NCBI RefSeq assembly: GCF_000622245.1
Contig: NZ_JHXW01000009.1
Span: forward strand, 42,114-106,113
Direction: 5' to 3'
Source of the DNA: Fusobacterium perfoetens ATCC 29250
Lineage (GTDB): Bacteria > Fusobacteriota > Fusobacteriia > Fusobacteriales > Fusobacteriaceae
DNA length: 64,000 nucleotides
Under the pieces are notes generated by a model that was not told the origin of the DNA, made no database searches, and worked only from the letters and a program-made list of their open reading frames with translations. Positions 1 to 9,151 of the stretch are shown here, in pieces. Positions within the stretch are counted from its first letter, which is position 1. Every line of letters begins with the position of its first letter. A program made the position numbers and the translations under genes.

Positions 1-574
1 GTTTAAAATATACATCTAAAGCATCTTCTACATTTCCTTCTATAATACCCTGACTTTTTAAGAAATAACCCATAGCTCTATTTTTATTTCCTGTTTCTGA
101 TTCTCCACAATAAATCTTATAATTTACATCTAAAGTCTCATCTTCTGTTATTTTTCTAATAAAATCTAATAATCTTTGAAATTTTTCTCTAGCGTCTCTT
201 CCATGAATCATAGAACTTACGGCTATAGCTCCAGCATTTATTAAAGGATTGTATGGTTTTTTTCTACTTGAAGTTTCTAATTTCGTTATAGAATTAAATG
301 GGTCTCCTGTAGGTTCCATTCCCACTTTTGAAAAAACATACTCTTCTCCATTATCTAAAATAGCTAACATTAAACTTAAAATTTTAGATATACTTTGAAT
401 AGTGAATTTTACATCATAGTCTCCAGCACCAAATTCCTCTTGATCTATATTATAAATATAAACTCCTAAAGCATCTTTTTTAGCTTTATCTAGTTCTGGA
501 ATATAATTAGCTACTTCACCTAATTTTGTTTTTCCTAGATTTTTTTTCACTAAATTCCTTAATAAATCTTCCAT
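1..574 (-). CDS. glsA: Glutaminase, 5' part (runs off the window)
   Basis: Hydrolyses L-glutamine to glutamate and ammonia in the cytoplasm. The frame is open from an ATG at 574, with an AAAATATTTTGGAGG-type ribosome site just upstream, to the window edge, giving the first 191 residues of a family of about 305. Visible family marks are the SxxK catalytic pair (S61-I-S-K64, within FTIQSISKI), the EPTGDPFNS stretch near residue 105 and the NAGAIAVSSM stretch near residue 127. The 3' end is missing because of the window cut, not a mutation. It has its own promoter and is not part of the yjiH operon upstream. Fits glutamine fermentation in fusobacteria. Confidence 0.93.
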   Translation of the reverse strand, partial: MEDLLRNLVKKNLGKTKLGEVANYIPELDKAKKDALGVYIYNIDQEEFGAGDYDVKFTIQSISKILSLMLAILDNGEEYVFSKVGMEPTGDPFNSITKLETSSRKKPYNPLINAGAIAVSSMIHGRDAREKFQRLLDFIRKITEDETLDVNYKIYCGESETGNKNRAMGYFLKSQGIIEGNVEDALDVYFK

Positions 575-620
575 TTTTCCTCCAAAATATTTTTTTATGA
601 AACTCTTTTATCATATTTTA

Positions 621-649
621 AATATATAACCTTCTGACAAATATGTCAA
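621..649 (-). promoter_or_regulatory. Promoter of glsA with overlapping palindrome
   Basis: Read on the minus strand: TTGACA (644-649), 17-base spacer, TATATT (621-626). The start point would fall about 40 bases before the glsA ATG. A short inverted repeat TGACA-N4-TGTCA (635-648) covers the -35 box and could be an operator. Promoter is seen directly; regulation is inference. Confidence 0.7.
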
Positions 650-784
650 TAAAAATTTTAAATTATTGTTATATATTTTTTTTATAATCTAAATATTTCT
701 TTTAGTTATTTTATTTTTTATGTTTTTTTATAGTTTTATCATAAATAAAATATATGCCTTTTTCAAATTTTGTATATAGTTCTT

Positions 785-2110
785 TTAGTTAGCTAATATC
801 CCCATTCTAAATAAAATTTGTGTTATTATAAATATAACTGGAAAACTTATTATAGTTCTTAATATAAAAAATTTTAATGTATCCCAAAAATCAAATCCTA
901 TTTTTGAAGCAACCAATATCATTCCTGTTTCACTCAAAAAGATTAATTGAGCAAAAGATAAAGTTCCAATCAAAAATCTTGCCATTTCACTTGGTACACT
1001 TTCTATTAATAATGAAGGTAAATACATGTCTGAAAATCCAACTATCATTGATGGAGCCATAACTTCAGCTACTTTTTCTGAGAACCCAAGTAACTTTAAT
1101 ATTGGAACTAATGGCATTGATATTATATTAAAAATAGTCGTATGTTCTGCTATAACAAGTCCTAAAGTTCCCATAAACATTATTACAGGAATAAAAGTAA
1201 TATAAAGTATCCCAACCTTTTTTATAGAATCTAATAGAATTTTAATTTCATTAGCTTTTTGAGCTGTTTCTGTAGCTTTTTTAACAGCTACAAGAACAGA
1301 AGTACTAGCTTCTTCTCCTCTAAAATCTTTTCCTAAATAATATTCATCTTTAAATTTTTTTAAAGGTAATCTTGCTATTATTATTCCAGCAATAACTGTT
1401 GAAAAAGCTATTGTAGCATAGAAAATTATAAATCTATCTGATAATCTTAATAAATCTGAAACTACTGCAGCAAATGATATTCCAACTATTGAAAATGATG
1501 TAGCTATTATTACAGCTTCTCTTTGAGTATAATATCCCTTTTGATATTGTTCATCTGTTACTACTATTCCTATTGTTCCATCTCCTAAAAATGAAGCTAT
1601 GGCATCTATTGCAGCATATCCTGGAACTTTAAAAACTTTTCTCATAAATGGAGCTATTAATACTCCAATAAATTCAACAAGACCAAAAGCTGTAAGTAAT
1701 GGCATTAGTAAAACCCCTACACAAAATGTTACCATTAATGATGGCAATAAATCATTTGCCATCATTCCACCTGTATTCGGGTCTAATATTATACTTGGCC
1801 CTACACCATAATGAACCATTAAAAAGAAAATTGCTCCTAATATTCTAGCTGTTCCATTTATAGGCCCACATACAAAAAATTCTTGAAAATATTTATTTTT
1901 AAAATCTCTTTTTATAAATCCTAAAATAGTTCCTAATATAGTTACACAAGATACTATAACTACTAACACTCTTATTTCTTCTATATATCCATCTATTATT
2001 ATAGATTTTATATGTCCCATTAAAATAGATGATTCTTCACCAATTTTAAAAGGTGCTAAAAAGGCTAGTATTCCTAAAATAGAATAAAATAAAAATTTAA
2101 AAATTGCCAT
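785..2110 (-). CDS. yjiH: YjiH-family membrane protein (nucleoside-recognition/gate domain)
   Basis: A 441-residue integral membrane protein with about ten hydrophobic segments. The segments around residues 85-170 (GPINGTARILGAIF, FGLVEFIGVLIAPFM) and 170-200 (AIDAIASFLGDGTIGIVV) match what I recall of the YjiH group of 'Gate' domain proteins. The substrate is not established; members have been linked loosely to nucleoside or amino-acid transport. It is the last gene of a minus-strand set (SGNH hydrolase, rlmA, yjiH), 20 bases behind rlmA, with a TAGGAGGAGAA-type ribosome site. Placement before glutaminase may be chance. Family call is fairly firm, function is open. Confidence 0.8.
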   Translation of the reverse strand: MAIFKFLFYSILGILAFLAPFKIGEESSILMGHIKSIIIDGYIEEIRVLVVIVSCVTILGTILGFIKRDFKNKYFQEFFVCGPINGTARILGAIFFLMVHYGVGPSIILDPNTGGMMANDLLPSLMVTFCVGVLLMPLLTAFGLVEFIGVLIAPFMRKVFKVPGYAAIDAIASFLGDGTIGIVVTDEQYQKGYYTQREAVIIATSFSIVGISFAAVVSDLLRLSDRFIIFYATIAFSTVIAGIIIARLPLKKFKDEYYLGKDFRGEEASTSVLVAVKKATETAQKANEIKILLDSIKKVGILYITFIPVIMFMGTLGLVIAEHTTIFNIISMPLVPILKLLGFSEKVAEVMAPSMIVGFSDMYLPSLLIESVPSEMARFLIGTLSFAQLIFLSETGMILVASKIGFDFWDTLKFFILRTIISFPVIFIITQILFRMGILAN

Positions 2111-2130
2111 TTCTCCTCCTAATTATAAAA

Positions 2131-2958
2131 TTATTTTTTAAAGATATCTATATTGACATCTACTGTTATTTCTAATTCTTTTAAAGAAAATAATTTTTCT
2201 ATTCCCTCTTTAGGACTTCTCCACCTATATGGAGTCATGTTAAATAGACTTTTTATACTTTCATTTTCTTTTATATAAGTTTTATATTTACAATTCTTAG
2301 TTTCTATATATTCAAATATTTTTAAATCTCCTATTGGAGAATAAAAATCTTTCTTTACATTTTCATATACTACTTCTTTCATCTCAACTAAATGATTTTC
2401 TCCTGTAGATACTATTATTAAATATCCACCTTTTTTTAGACATCTCATCTTCTCTTCTGGAATAATCTTAGCAAACATACATATAATAAAATCTAAACTC
2501 TCATCCTCTAAAGGAAGATTTGAAGCACTAGCTACTATCCATTCAATGTCTTTATTTTTCTTTGAAGCCACCAAAATAGCTTCTTTTGATATATCTATAC
2601 CTATTATTCTATTTTCTATTTTCCTTTCACTTAAAAATTTTTTTAATCTTTCTGTATAATATCCCTCTCCACAACCTATATCCAATATATTAATATTATT
2701 TTTTGTTAAAAGTGACATTATCGTTTCATTTACCTTTTTTGATATTCCTTGATAATAACCTTTTTCTAAAAAATTTTTTCTACTAATTACCATATCTTTA
2801 TCATCACCAGGATTTTTACTATGTTTTTGATTATCTAATAATAAATTTACATATCCTGATTTAGATATATCATAAGTATGATTATTTTTACAAGAATAAC
2901 TTTTTCCATTTTTTATTAATTTTTCTTTACATTTTGGACAAATTTTGATTTCTTCCAT
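2131..2958 (-). CDS. rlmA: 23S rRNA (guanine-N1)-methyltransferase RlmA type
   Basis: SAM-dependent enzyme that methylates N1 of a guanine in helix 35 of 23S rRNA (G745 or G748 by E. coli numbering, depending on subtype). An N-terminal zinc knuckle is clear: C7, C10, C23 and H27. The Rossmann SAM motif ILDIGCGEGYY lies near residues 95-105, and the acidic strand-2 end IGIDIS follows at about 124. 275 residues is normal for the family. It starts 5 bases after the SGNH hydrolase stop and precedes yjiH, so the three are probably cotranscribed. Whether it is the RlmA-I or RlmA-II subtype cannot be decided here. Confidence 0.88.
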   Translation of the reverse strand: MEEIKICPKCKEKLIKNGKSYSCKNNHTYDISKSGYVNLLLDNQKHSKNPGDDKDMVISRKNFLEKGYYQGISKKVNETIMSLLTKNNINILDIGCGEGYYTERLKKFLSERKIENRIIGIDISKEAILVASKKNKDIEWIVASASNLPLEDESLDFIICMFAKIIPEEKMRCLKKGGYLIIVSTGENHLVEMKEVVYENVKKDFYSPIGDLKIFEYIETKNCKYKTYIKENESIKSLFNMTPYRWRSPKEGIEKLFSLKELEITVDVNIDIFKK

Positions 2959-2963
2959 TATTT

Positions 2964-3443
2964 TTATCCCTCTAAAATCTCTTTTATTTTTTTATTTAAT
3001 AATTTATATCCTTCTGGACTTAAATGAACTCCATCAGCACTATATTTATTATCTATTATTCCCTCTTCATTTAAAAATAAATTATGTATCATTAATTTTT
3101 CTACAAACATTTGATTTCTCAATAAAAAATTTAAGTTTTTTATTTTTTTATTTTTGTCCTTATACATTGTTGGCAATACAGACACTAAAATAATTTTTCT
3201 AAATCTTTCCTTTAATATATCTATTATTTTTAATAAATTATTAAAGATTTTTTCAGAAGGAATATCCCCTAATATATCATTAACTCCTATCATTAAAACT
3301 ACTGTATCGCCTTTTATATCTTTTCTATCTTCAAGAAGCCATAATACATCTCTAGAATAAAATCCCGGAACTCCATAATTTTTTACATTTGGATAATTAT
3401 TCCAAGCAGTTATACTATCACCTAAAAAAATTACCTCTTCCAT
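2964..3443 (-). CDS. SGNH/GDSL-family esterase or lipase
   Basis: A 159-residue single-domain hydrolase. Block I is FLGDSIT with the nucleophile S10; the Gly of block II is in the NYGVPG region near residue 25; block III GVND is near 53-56; block V DGVHLSPEG near 137-145 carries the catalytic Asp and His. No signal peptide is seen, so it is likely cytoplasmic, like TesA-type or lysophospholipase homologues without the leader. First gene of the SGNH-rlmA-yjiH set. The substrate cannot be inferred. Confidence 0.85.
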   Translation of the reverse strand: MEEVIFLGDSITAWNNYPNVKNYGVPGFYSRDVLWLLEDRKDIKGDTVVLMIGVNDILGDIPSEKIFNNLLKIIDILKERFRKIILVSVLPTMYKDKNKKIKNLNFLLRNQMFVEKLMIHNLFLNEEGIIDNKYSADGVHLSPEGYKLLNKKIKEILEG

Positions 3444-3484
3444 ATTTTCTCCTTAAGATAAGTTTTATTTTTAGAAATCAATCT

Positions 3485-3493
3485 ATTATACCA
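3485..3493 (-). promoter_or_regulatory. Extended -10 promoter for the SGNH-rlmA-yjiH operon
   Basis: On the minus strand the sequence reads TGG-TATAAT about 40 bases before the ATG at 3443. No good -35 box is present, which suits an extended -10 promoter. Confidence 0.5.
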
Positions 3494-3674
3494 CATAATC
3501 CATTATTTGTCCTCTAATATTTTTCATTAACTTCATTTTTATGTAATTTTATTGACACATAAAATACATATTAATCTGATAAAATGCCTTTTAAAATTTT
3601 TGTTGGATATTTCTATTCTTTATGATAAAATATCTAGTATTTTATACAAAAATTTATGTGGAGATGATTTTTAA

Positions 3675-4238
3675 ATGAAAAAAAATAAAGCTATCTTTTT
3701 AGATAGAGATGGTACTATCAATATTGATAAAGATTATATGTATCGTATTGAAGATTTTGAGTTTGAACCTAAAGCAGATGAAGCTTTAAAAATTTTAAAT
3801 GATTTAGGATATATTCTTATTGTAGTAACTAATCAATCTGGTATTGCTAGGGGATATTATACTGAGCAAGATGTTCAAACTCTTCATGAAAATCTTTCAA
3901 AAATTTTGAAAGAAAAAAATATAAATATATCTAAATTTTATTATTGTCCTCATCATCCTACTAAAGGAATTGGTGAATATAAATTAGATTGTTTTTGTAG
4001 AAAACCATATCCAGGAATGATATTAAAAGGAATAGAAGAATTTAATATAGACCCTTCTCTTTCTTTTATGATAGGAGATAAATTGTCTGATGTTGAAGCT
4101 GGACTAAAAGCAAATGTAACTTCTGTAATTTTAAAAACTAGAAATGATATAGATTTTTCATCTTTATCAGAAAACATTTTAATTTTTGATTCTTTGTATG
4201 ATTTTGCTATAAATTTAAAAAAATTAAATAATAATTAA
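3675..4238 (+). CDS. gmhB: D-glycero-beta-D-manno-heptose 1,7-bisphosphate 7-phosphatase
   Basis: HAD-superfamily phosphatase of the ADP-heptose pathway for LPS inner core. Motif I FLDRDGTIN gives the nucleophile D10 and acid/base D12; motif II is VTNQSG near residues 56-61; the zinc-binding insert shows CPHHP (about 96-100) and CFCRKP (about 112-117); motif III is GDKLSDVEAG near 139-148. Length 187 is typical. Three GT9 heptosyltransferases at 17.9-21.9 kb would use its product, so the window carries both ends of heptose assembly. It sits upstream of murF but with its own promoter region and a 114-base gap. Confidence 0.92.
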   Translation: MKKNKAIFLDRDGTINIDKDYMYRIEDFEFEPKADEALKILNDLGYILIVVTNQSGIARGYYTEQDVQTLHENLSKILKEKNINISKFYYCPHHPTKGIGEYKLDCFCRKPYPGMILKGIEEFNIDPSLSFMIGDKLSDVEAGLKANVTSVILKTRNDIDFSSLSENILIFDSLYDFAINLKKLNNN

Positions 4239-4262
4239 ATTACAAAAATATTTTATTTTTTA

Positions 4263-4292
4263 TTGTAAAATAATCACTAAAAGTGTTAAAAT
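4263..4292 (+). promoter_or_regulatory. Candidate promoter of the mur/fts cluster
   Basis: TTGTAA (4263-4268), 18-base spacer, TAAAAT (4287-4292), about 60 bases before the murF ATG. A second, poorer candidate starts at TTGACG near 4299. Confidence 0.45.
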
Positions 4293-4352
4293 ATAAATTG
4301 ACGCTTTAACTTTTTTTATAAATCTAACAAAGGAGATTTAATTTTTATAACA

Positions 4353-5627
4353 ATGAAAGAATTATTAAAATTAATAGAAGAAAAATTTCATAAAACTTTT
4401 AAAATAGATAATATTTCAAAAGTTGAAATAGATAGTAGAAATATCAAAAAAGGAGACTTATTTTTTGCTATTAATAATGGTAGAAACTATATTGAAAATG
4501 TTTTAAAAACAGAAGATACTATTGTTATATGTGATGATAATAAATGGAAAAATCATGAAAGAGTTATTGTGGTAGAAGATACTATAAAAGCTATACAATC
4601 TATCGCCAAAGATTATCGTAAAAGATTAAATATTAAATTAGTAGGTATTACTGGCAGTGAGGGAAAAACTACTACAAAAGATATAATTCATGGAATTTTA
4701 TCTTCTAAATATAAAACAAAAAAAACAGTAGGAAATTATAATAATCATATTGGCCTTCCCTTTACAATATTACAACTAGATGAAAATGATGAGTTTGGAG
4801 TAATCGAAATGGGAATGAGTCACAAAGGAGAAATTTCAGCTCTATGTGATATTGCTAATATAGATTATGGAGTCATTACAAATATTGGTGATTCTCATCT
4901 TGAATTTATGATTAATAGAGATAATGTATTTTTAGAAAAAAGTCAAATCAAAAACTATATTTCAGAAAAAAATTTTTTTATTTTTGGAGATGATGTTTAT
5001 TTAAAAAATCTTTCTGGAAATAAAATTGGTTTTAATGAAAATAATGATTTTGTTATAAGTGATTATTCTGAAACAATAGATGGAGTTAATTTTTCTGTAA
5101 ATTCTAACTCTTACTCTTTTAAACTTAATGGTAAACATAATTGTATTAATGCTTCTATTGGAATAGCTCTTGGTCTTTCATTAGGTTTAACTTCTTCTGA
5201 AATTCAAAAAGGTCTTAATTTAGTTCAAGTAACTCCAATGAGATTTCAAAAAATAGAAAAGGATGGAATTTTATATATTAATGATGCTTATAATGCTAGC
5301 CCTGTATCTATGAAAGCCTCTTTAGAAACTTTTAATAGAATTAATTTTTCTAAAAAGAAATTAGCAATTCTTGCTGATATGGGTGAAATGGGAAAAGATG
5401 AAATTTTCTATCATGAGGATGTTTTAAATTTTGCTAATAATACAGATATTGATACTATTATTATTTTAGGTTCTTTAATGAAAGAAGCTTATAAAAATAT
5501 AAAATCAAATAAATTTATTTTAGTTGAAAATAAAGATGAAATTAAAAAATTAATAAAAAATAATTTTTCTGATAGAGTTATTTTATTAAAAGGTTCTAAT
5601 TTTAATCATTTATGGGAAATCATCTAG
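4353..5627 (+). CDS. murF: UDP-N-acetylmuramoyl-tripeptide--D-alanyl-D-alanine ligase
   Basis: Adds D-Ala-D-Ala to the UDP-MurNAc-tripeptide in the cytoplasm using ATP. The Mur-ligase P-loop is GITGSEGKTTTKD near residues 98-110, followed by NYNNHIGLP near 128-136 and the C-terminal domain with DAYNASPVSM near 312-321. 424 residues is slightly short for MurF. The start is chosen from the family-like opening MKELLKLIEEKF, but the AGGAG at 4331-4335 is 17 bases from this ATG, unusually far; no other ATG, GTG or TTG lies closer in frame. First gene of the cluster, 14 bases before mraY. Confidence 0.95.
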   Translation: MKELLKLIEEKFHKTFKIDNISKVEIDSRNIKKGDLFFAINNGRNYIENVLKTEDTIVICDDNKWKNHERVIVVEDTIKAIQSIAKDYRKRLNIKLVGITGSEGKTTTKDIIHGILSSKYKTKKTVGNYNNHIGLPFTILQLDENDEFGVIEMGMSHKGEISALCDIANIDYGVITNIGDSHLEFMINRDNVFLEKSQIKNYISEKNFFIFGDDVYLKNLSGNKIGFNENNDFVISDYSETIDGVNFSVNSNSYSFKLNGKHNCINASIGIALGLSLGLTSSEIQKGLNLVQVTPMRFQKIEKDGILYINDAYNASPVSMKASLETFNRINFSKKKLAILADMGEMGKDEIFYHEDVLNFANNTDIDTIIILGSLMKEAYKNIKSNKFILVENKDEIKKLIKNNFSDRVILLKGSNFNHLWEII

Positions 5628-5641
5628 TTTGAGGAGAGAAA

Positions 5642-6730
5642 ATGTTATATATTTTAAGTGAATTAAATAATAATTTAAATTTTTTGAAATCTATATATTT
5701 AAGAATTTCAATAGGATTTGTTCTTTCATTTTTAATTGTCCTTATTTTAGGAAAACCATTTATAAAATATTTAAAAAAAATTAAATTTGGAGAAGAAATA
5801 AGAGAATCAGGTCCAGCTTCTCATTACTCTAAAAAAGGAACTCCTACTATGGGAGGAGTTCTTATGATTTTTGGTGCTTTGCTTTCTTCTTTGATTATTT
5901 GTGATTTAAAAAATAAATTTGTTATCTTACTTATAATTACTACACTCCTTTTTAGTGCTATTGGTTTTATAGACGATTACAAAAAATTTACAGTAAATAA
6001 AGATGGGTTAGCTGGGAGAAAAAAATTACTTCTTCAAACTATTATTGCTGTTATAGTTTGGATATTTATAAAAGAATTTGGAATTACAGGTAATAAAATT
6101 ATTGACTTCTCAATTATAAATCCTCTTTGGTCAGGTTCTCATATATATATAGGTAGTTTTTTGATGTTAATATTTACAATTCTAGTTATCAATGGTACAT
6201 CAAATGCTGTTAATATTACTGATGGACTTGACGGACTTGCTACTATGCCTGTTATAATCAGTTGTAGTATTTTAACTACTATTGCTTATTTTAGTAGTCA
6301 CTTTGAATTAAGTTCTCATTTAAGATTATTTTATATTGTTGGAGCTGGAGAAATAGCTGTTTTTCTTTCAACTATAATAGGAGCTGGACTTGCTTTCTTA
6401 TGGTATAATTGTTATCCTGCTCAAATATTTATGGGTGATACAGGTTCTCTTACTCTTGGAGGAATAATTGGAGTTATAGGAATTATTTTAAAACAAGAGT
6501 TACTTATCCCTATAATTGGTGGAGTTTTTGTTATGGAAGCTGTTTCTGTTATGTTACAAGTTGGTTCTTATAAATTAAGAAAAAAAAGAATATTTAGAAT
6601 GGCTCCTATCCATCATCATTTTGAATTAATGGGAATTCCTGAATCTAAAGTAACTTTTAGATTATGGATAATGGCACTAATTTGTGGAGGAATAGCATTA
6701 AGTATTGTAAGACTTAGAGGTATATTATAA
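5642..6730 (+). CDS. mraY: Phospho-N-acetylmuramoyl-pentapeptide transferase (lipid I synthase)
   Basis: Polytopic membrane enzyme that moves phospho-MurNAc-pentapeptide onto undecaprenyl phosphate. Hallmarks: GTPTMGGVL near residue 64, the DDYKK aspartate pair near 111-115, NITDGLDGLA near 192-201, GDTGSL near 265 and the APIHHHFELMG signature near 330. About ten membrane segments; length 362 is standard. Strong GAGGAGAG ribosome site. Directly follows murF. Confidence 0.97.
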   Translation: MLYILSELNNNLNFLKSIYLRISIGFVLSFLIVLILGKPFIKYLKKIKFGEEIRESGPASHYSKKGTPTMGGVLMIFGALLSSLIICDLKNKFVILLIITTLLFSAIGFIDDYKKFTVNKDGLAGRKKLLLQTIIAVIVWIFIKEFGITGNKIIDFSIINPLWSGSHIYIGSFLMLIFTILVINGTSNAVNITDGLDGLATMPVIISCSILTTIAYFSSHFELSSHLRLFYIVGAGEIAVFLSTIIGAGLAFLWYNCYPAQIFMGDTGSLTLGGIIGVIGIILKQELLIPIIGGVFVMEAVSVMLQVGSYKLRKKRIFRMAPIHHHFELMGIPESKVTFRLWIMALICGGIALSIVRLRGIL

Positions 6731-6758
6731 TTTATAATTAATTTTGGAGGTAATAATT

Positions 6759-8087
6759 ATGGAAAAAGCCATTGTTTTTGGAAATGGTGTTAGTGGTAAG
6801 GGTGCAAAAAAATTACTTGAATCAAAAGGAGTTGAAGTTGTTTTAGTAGATGATAATAGTGGTGTTAAGTCATCTGATGCAGTTAAAATATTAGCTGAAA
6901 TAAATCTTTTTATTAAAAGTCCTGGTATCCCTTTTGATAATGAATTAGTAAAAAAAGCTTTAGATTTAGGAATTGAAGTTATAGATGAAATTGAATTAGG
7001 TTATAGATATATTGTTGAAAAAAAACTACCTACTAAAATAGTGGCTATTACAGGAAGTAACGGAAAAACTACAACTACTTCTAAAACTACTGAATTATTA
7101 CAAAAAGCTGGATTTAAAGCTATGCATGCTGGTAATATAGGAAATTCTTTTGCTGAATTACTTTTAGAAAATCCTGACCTTGATTATGCAGTTTTAGAAT
7201 TAAGTTCTTTCCAGTTAGAAGGAATCAAAAATTTTAAACCTTATATATCTTTAATTGTAAATCTATCTCCTGACCATCTTGATAGATATGCTGTAGTTGA
7301 AGATTATTATGAAGCTAAATTTAATATTTGTAAAAATCAAAAAGATAATGATATCTTTATTTATAATGTAAATGATGATGAAACTATGAAAAGGATTCCA
7401 TCAAAAGTATTCTGTGATACAAGAACTATAACTGTTGGAAAAAATAAAGAAATTGCTAATTGTTTTGAAGAAAATGGTTGGGTTCTTTATAATGGCGAAC
7501 AAATTTTAGAAGTTGACAAACTTTCTTTAAAAGGAAAACATAATTTAGAAAATTCTCTTTTCATTATTACAATTGGAAAAATTTTAAATATATCTAATGA
7601 AGTTATACAAAATTGTTTATATAATACAAAATCTTTAGAACACAGAATGGAATTATTTTATAAATGGGGAAATACAATATTCATAAATGATTCTAAAGGA
7701 ACTAACTTAGATTCTACAAATTTTGCTATTGCTGCTTATAAAGGTTCTATCCTTATCTGTGGTGGTAAAGATAAAGGTTTACCTTTAGATAGTATGATCG
7801 AAAATATAAAACTTAACATTAAAAAAGTTTATTTAATAGGAAAAATGGCTAATAGAGTTGAAAAATCTCTTTTAGAAGCTAATTATTCAAAAGAAAATAT
7901 TTTTAACCTTGGAACATTGGAAAATGTACTAAAACATATTAAAGAAAATATAACTTTAGAAGATAAAGAAGTAGTTTTACTTTCTCCTTCAACTTCTAGT
8001 TATGACCAATTTAAATCTTTTGAACATAGAGGAAAAGTTTTTAAAGAATTAGTTGAAGAAATATTTGTTGGAGGAGAAATATTGTGA
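6759..8087 (+). CDS. murD: UDP-N-acetylmuramoyl-L-alanine--D-glutamate ligase
   Basis: Adds D-Glu to UDP-MurNAc-L-Ala. N-terminal Rossmann-like opening (AIVFGNGVSGKGA), P-loop AITGSNGKTTTTS near residues 106-118, central-domain NLSPDHLDRY near 172 and C-terminal HRMELF and NDSKGTN near 283-302. I place the start at the ATG at 6759 because TTGGAGG at 6744-6750 is its ribosome site; an in-frame TTG at 6744 lies inside that site. 442 residues. Its stop overlaps the murG start by four bases (GTGA), indicating translational coupling. ftsW, often found between murD and murG, is absent. Confidence 0.95.
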   Translation: MEKAIVFGNGVSGKGAKKLLESKGVEVVLVDDNSGVKSSDAVKILAEINLFIKSPGIPFDNELVKKALDLGIEVIDEIELGYRYIVEKKLPTKIVAITGSNGKTTTTSKTTELLQKAGFKAMHAGNIGNSFAELLLENPDLDYAVLELSSFQLEGIKNFKPYISLIVNLSPDHLDRYAVVEDYYEAKFNICKNQKDNDIFIYNVNDDETMKRIPSKVFCDTRTITVGKNKEIANCFEENGWVLYNGEQILEVDKLSLKGKHNLENSLFIITIGKILNISNEVIQNCLYNTKSLEHRMELFYKWGNTIFINDSKGTNLDSTNFAIAAYKGSILICGGKDKGLPLDSMIENIKLNIKKVYLIGKMANRVEKSLLEANYSKENIFNLGTLENVLKHIKENITLEDKEVVLLSPSTSSYDQFKSFEHRGKVFKELVEEIFVGGEIL

Positions 8088-9151
8088 AAATAGTTATTAC
8101 AACAGGAGGTACTGGAGGGCATATTTATCCTGCTTTATCTGTAGCTAAAGAATTTCAAAAAAGAGGACATGAAGTTACTTTTGTTGGTAGTTCCTCAAGA
8201 ATGGAAAAAGATTTAGTTCCAAAATTTGGAATTAAATTTATAGGTTTAAATATTAGACCTGGAAAATCTATCAAAAATATTATTTCTATTTTATTTTTAA
8301 TTCTACATTGTATTAAATATATAAGCAGAGAAAATCCTGATGTTATCATAGGATTTGGAAATTATATCTCTTTTCCTATGATATGTGCTGCTTTTATTAA
8401 AAGAAAAAAAATATACCTTCAGGAACAAAATGCTAGTATAGGAATGACTAACAAACTTTTCTATAGATTTGCTGAAAAAGTATTTTTAGCTTTTAATTCT
8501 ACTTTTGAAGAATTACCTATAAAATTTCAAAATAAATTTAAAGTAACAGGAAATCCTTTGAGAGAAGAAATCTATAAAATAAATAAGCAAGAAGAAAGAG
8601 AAAAATTAAAAGTATCTCCTGATGAAAAAATCTTAGTTATAACAGGTGGAAGTTTAGGAGCTAAAAGTATCAATGAAGCTGTAGCTAAATATTGGGATGA
8701 ATTAGAAAATAAAAAAGGACTTAGAATTTACTGGGCTACTGGTACTAAAAATTATGAGGATATCTTAAAAGATTTAGAAATAAAAAATGTCAATCATGTT
8801 GTAAAACCTTATTTTGATAATCTTATCAATGTTATGGCTGCGGCTGATTTAATTATTTGTAGAGCTGGGGCTTTAACTATATCTGAAATTATTCAACTTG
8901 AAAAGCCATCAATATTAATTCCTTATAATTCTGTCAAAGTTGGACAATATGAAAATGCTATGATATTAAAAGAAGCTGGGGGAGCTCTTATTTATAATGA
9001 TAAAGAGGTTGATGAAGCTATTGAAACTGCTTTAGAAATCCTAGAAAGTGAAAATATTTTACATAAAATGGGGAATAATGTTAAAAATTTAAAAACAAAC
9101 AATGCTACAAAAACAATTGTAGATACAATTGAAATTTGGAGGAATAATTAA
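8084..9151 (+). CDS. murG: UDP-GlcNAc:lipid I N-acetylglucosaminyltransferase (lipid II synthase)
   Basis: GT28 enzyme on the inner face of the membrane that makes lipid II. The N-terminal GGTGGHIYPALS loop (residues 7-18) is diagnostic; the second glycine-rich loop TGGSLGAKSINEA is near 188-200; ICRAGALTISE near 260-270 and the QYENA stretch near 290 form the UDP-GlcNAc site. GTG start at 8084 with GGAGGAG just upstream. The stop overlaps the murC ATG by one base (TAATG). 355 residues. Confidence 0.96.
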   Translation: MKIVITTGGTGGHIYPALSVAKEFQKRGHEVTFVGSSSRMEKDLVPKFGIKFIGLNIRPGKSIKNIISILFLILHCIKYISRENPDVIIGFGNYISFPMICAAFIKRKKIYLQEQNASIGMTNKLFYRFAEKVFLAFNSTFEELPIKFQNKFKVTGNPLREEIYKINKQEEREKLKVSPDEKILVITGGSLGAKSINEAVAKYWDELENKKGLRIYWATGTKNYEDILKDLEIKNVNHVVKPYFDNLINVMAAADLIICRAGALTISEIIQLEKPSILIPYNSVKVGQYENAMILKEAGGALIYNDKEVDEAIETALEILESENILHKMGNNVKNLKTNNATKTIVDTIEIWRNN

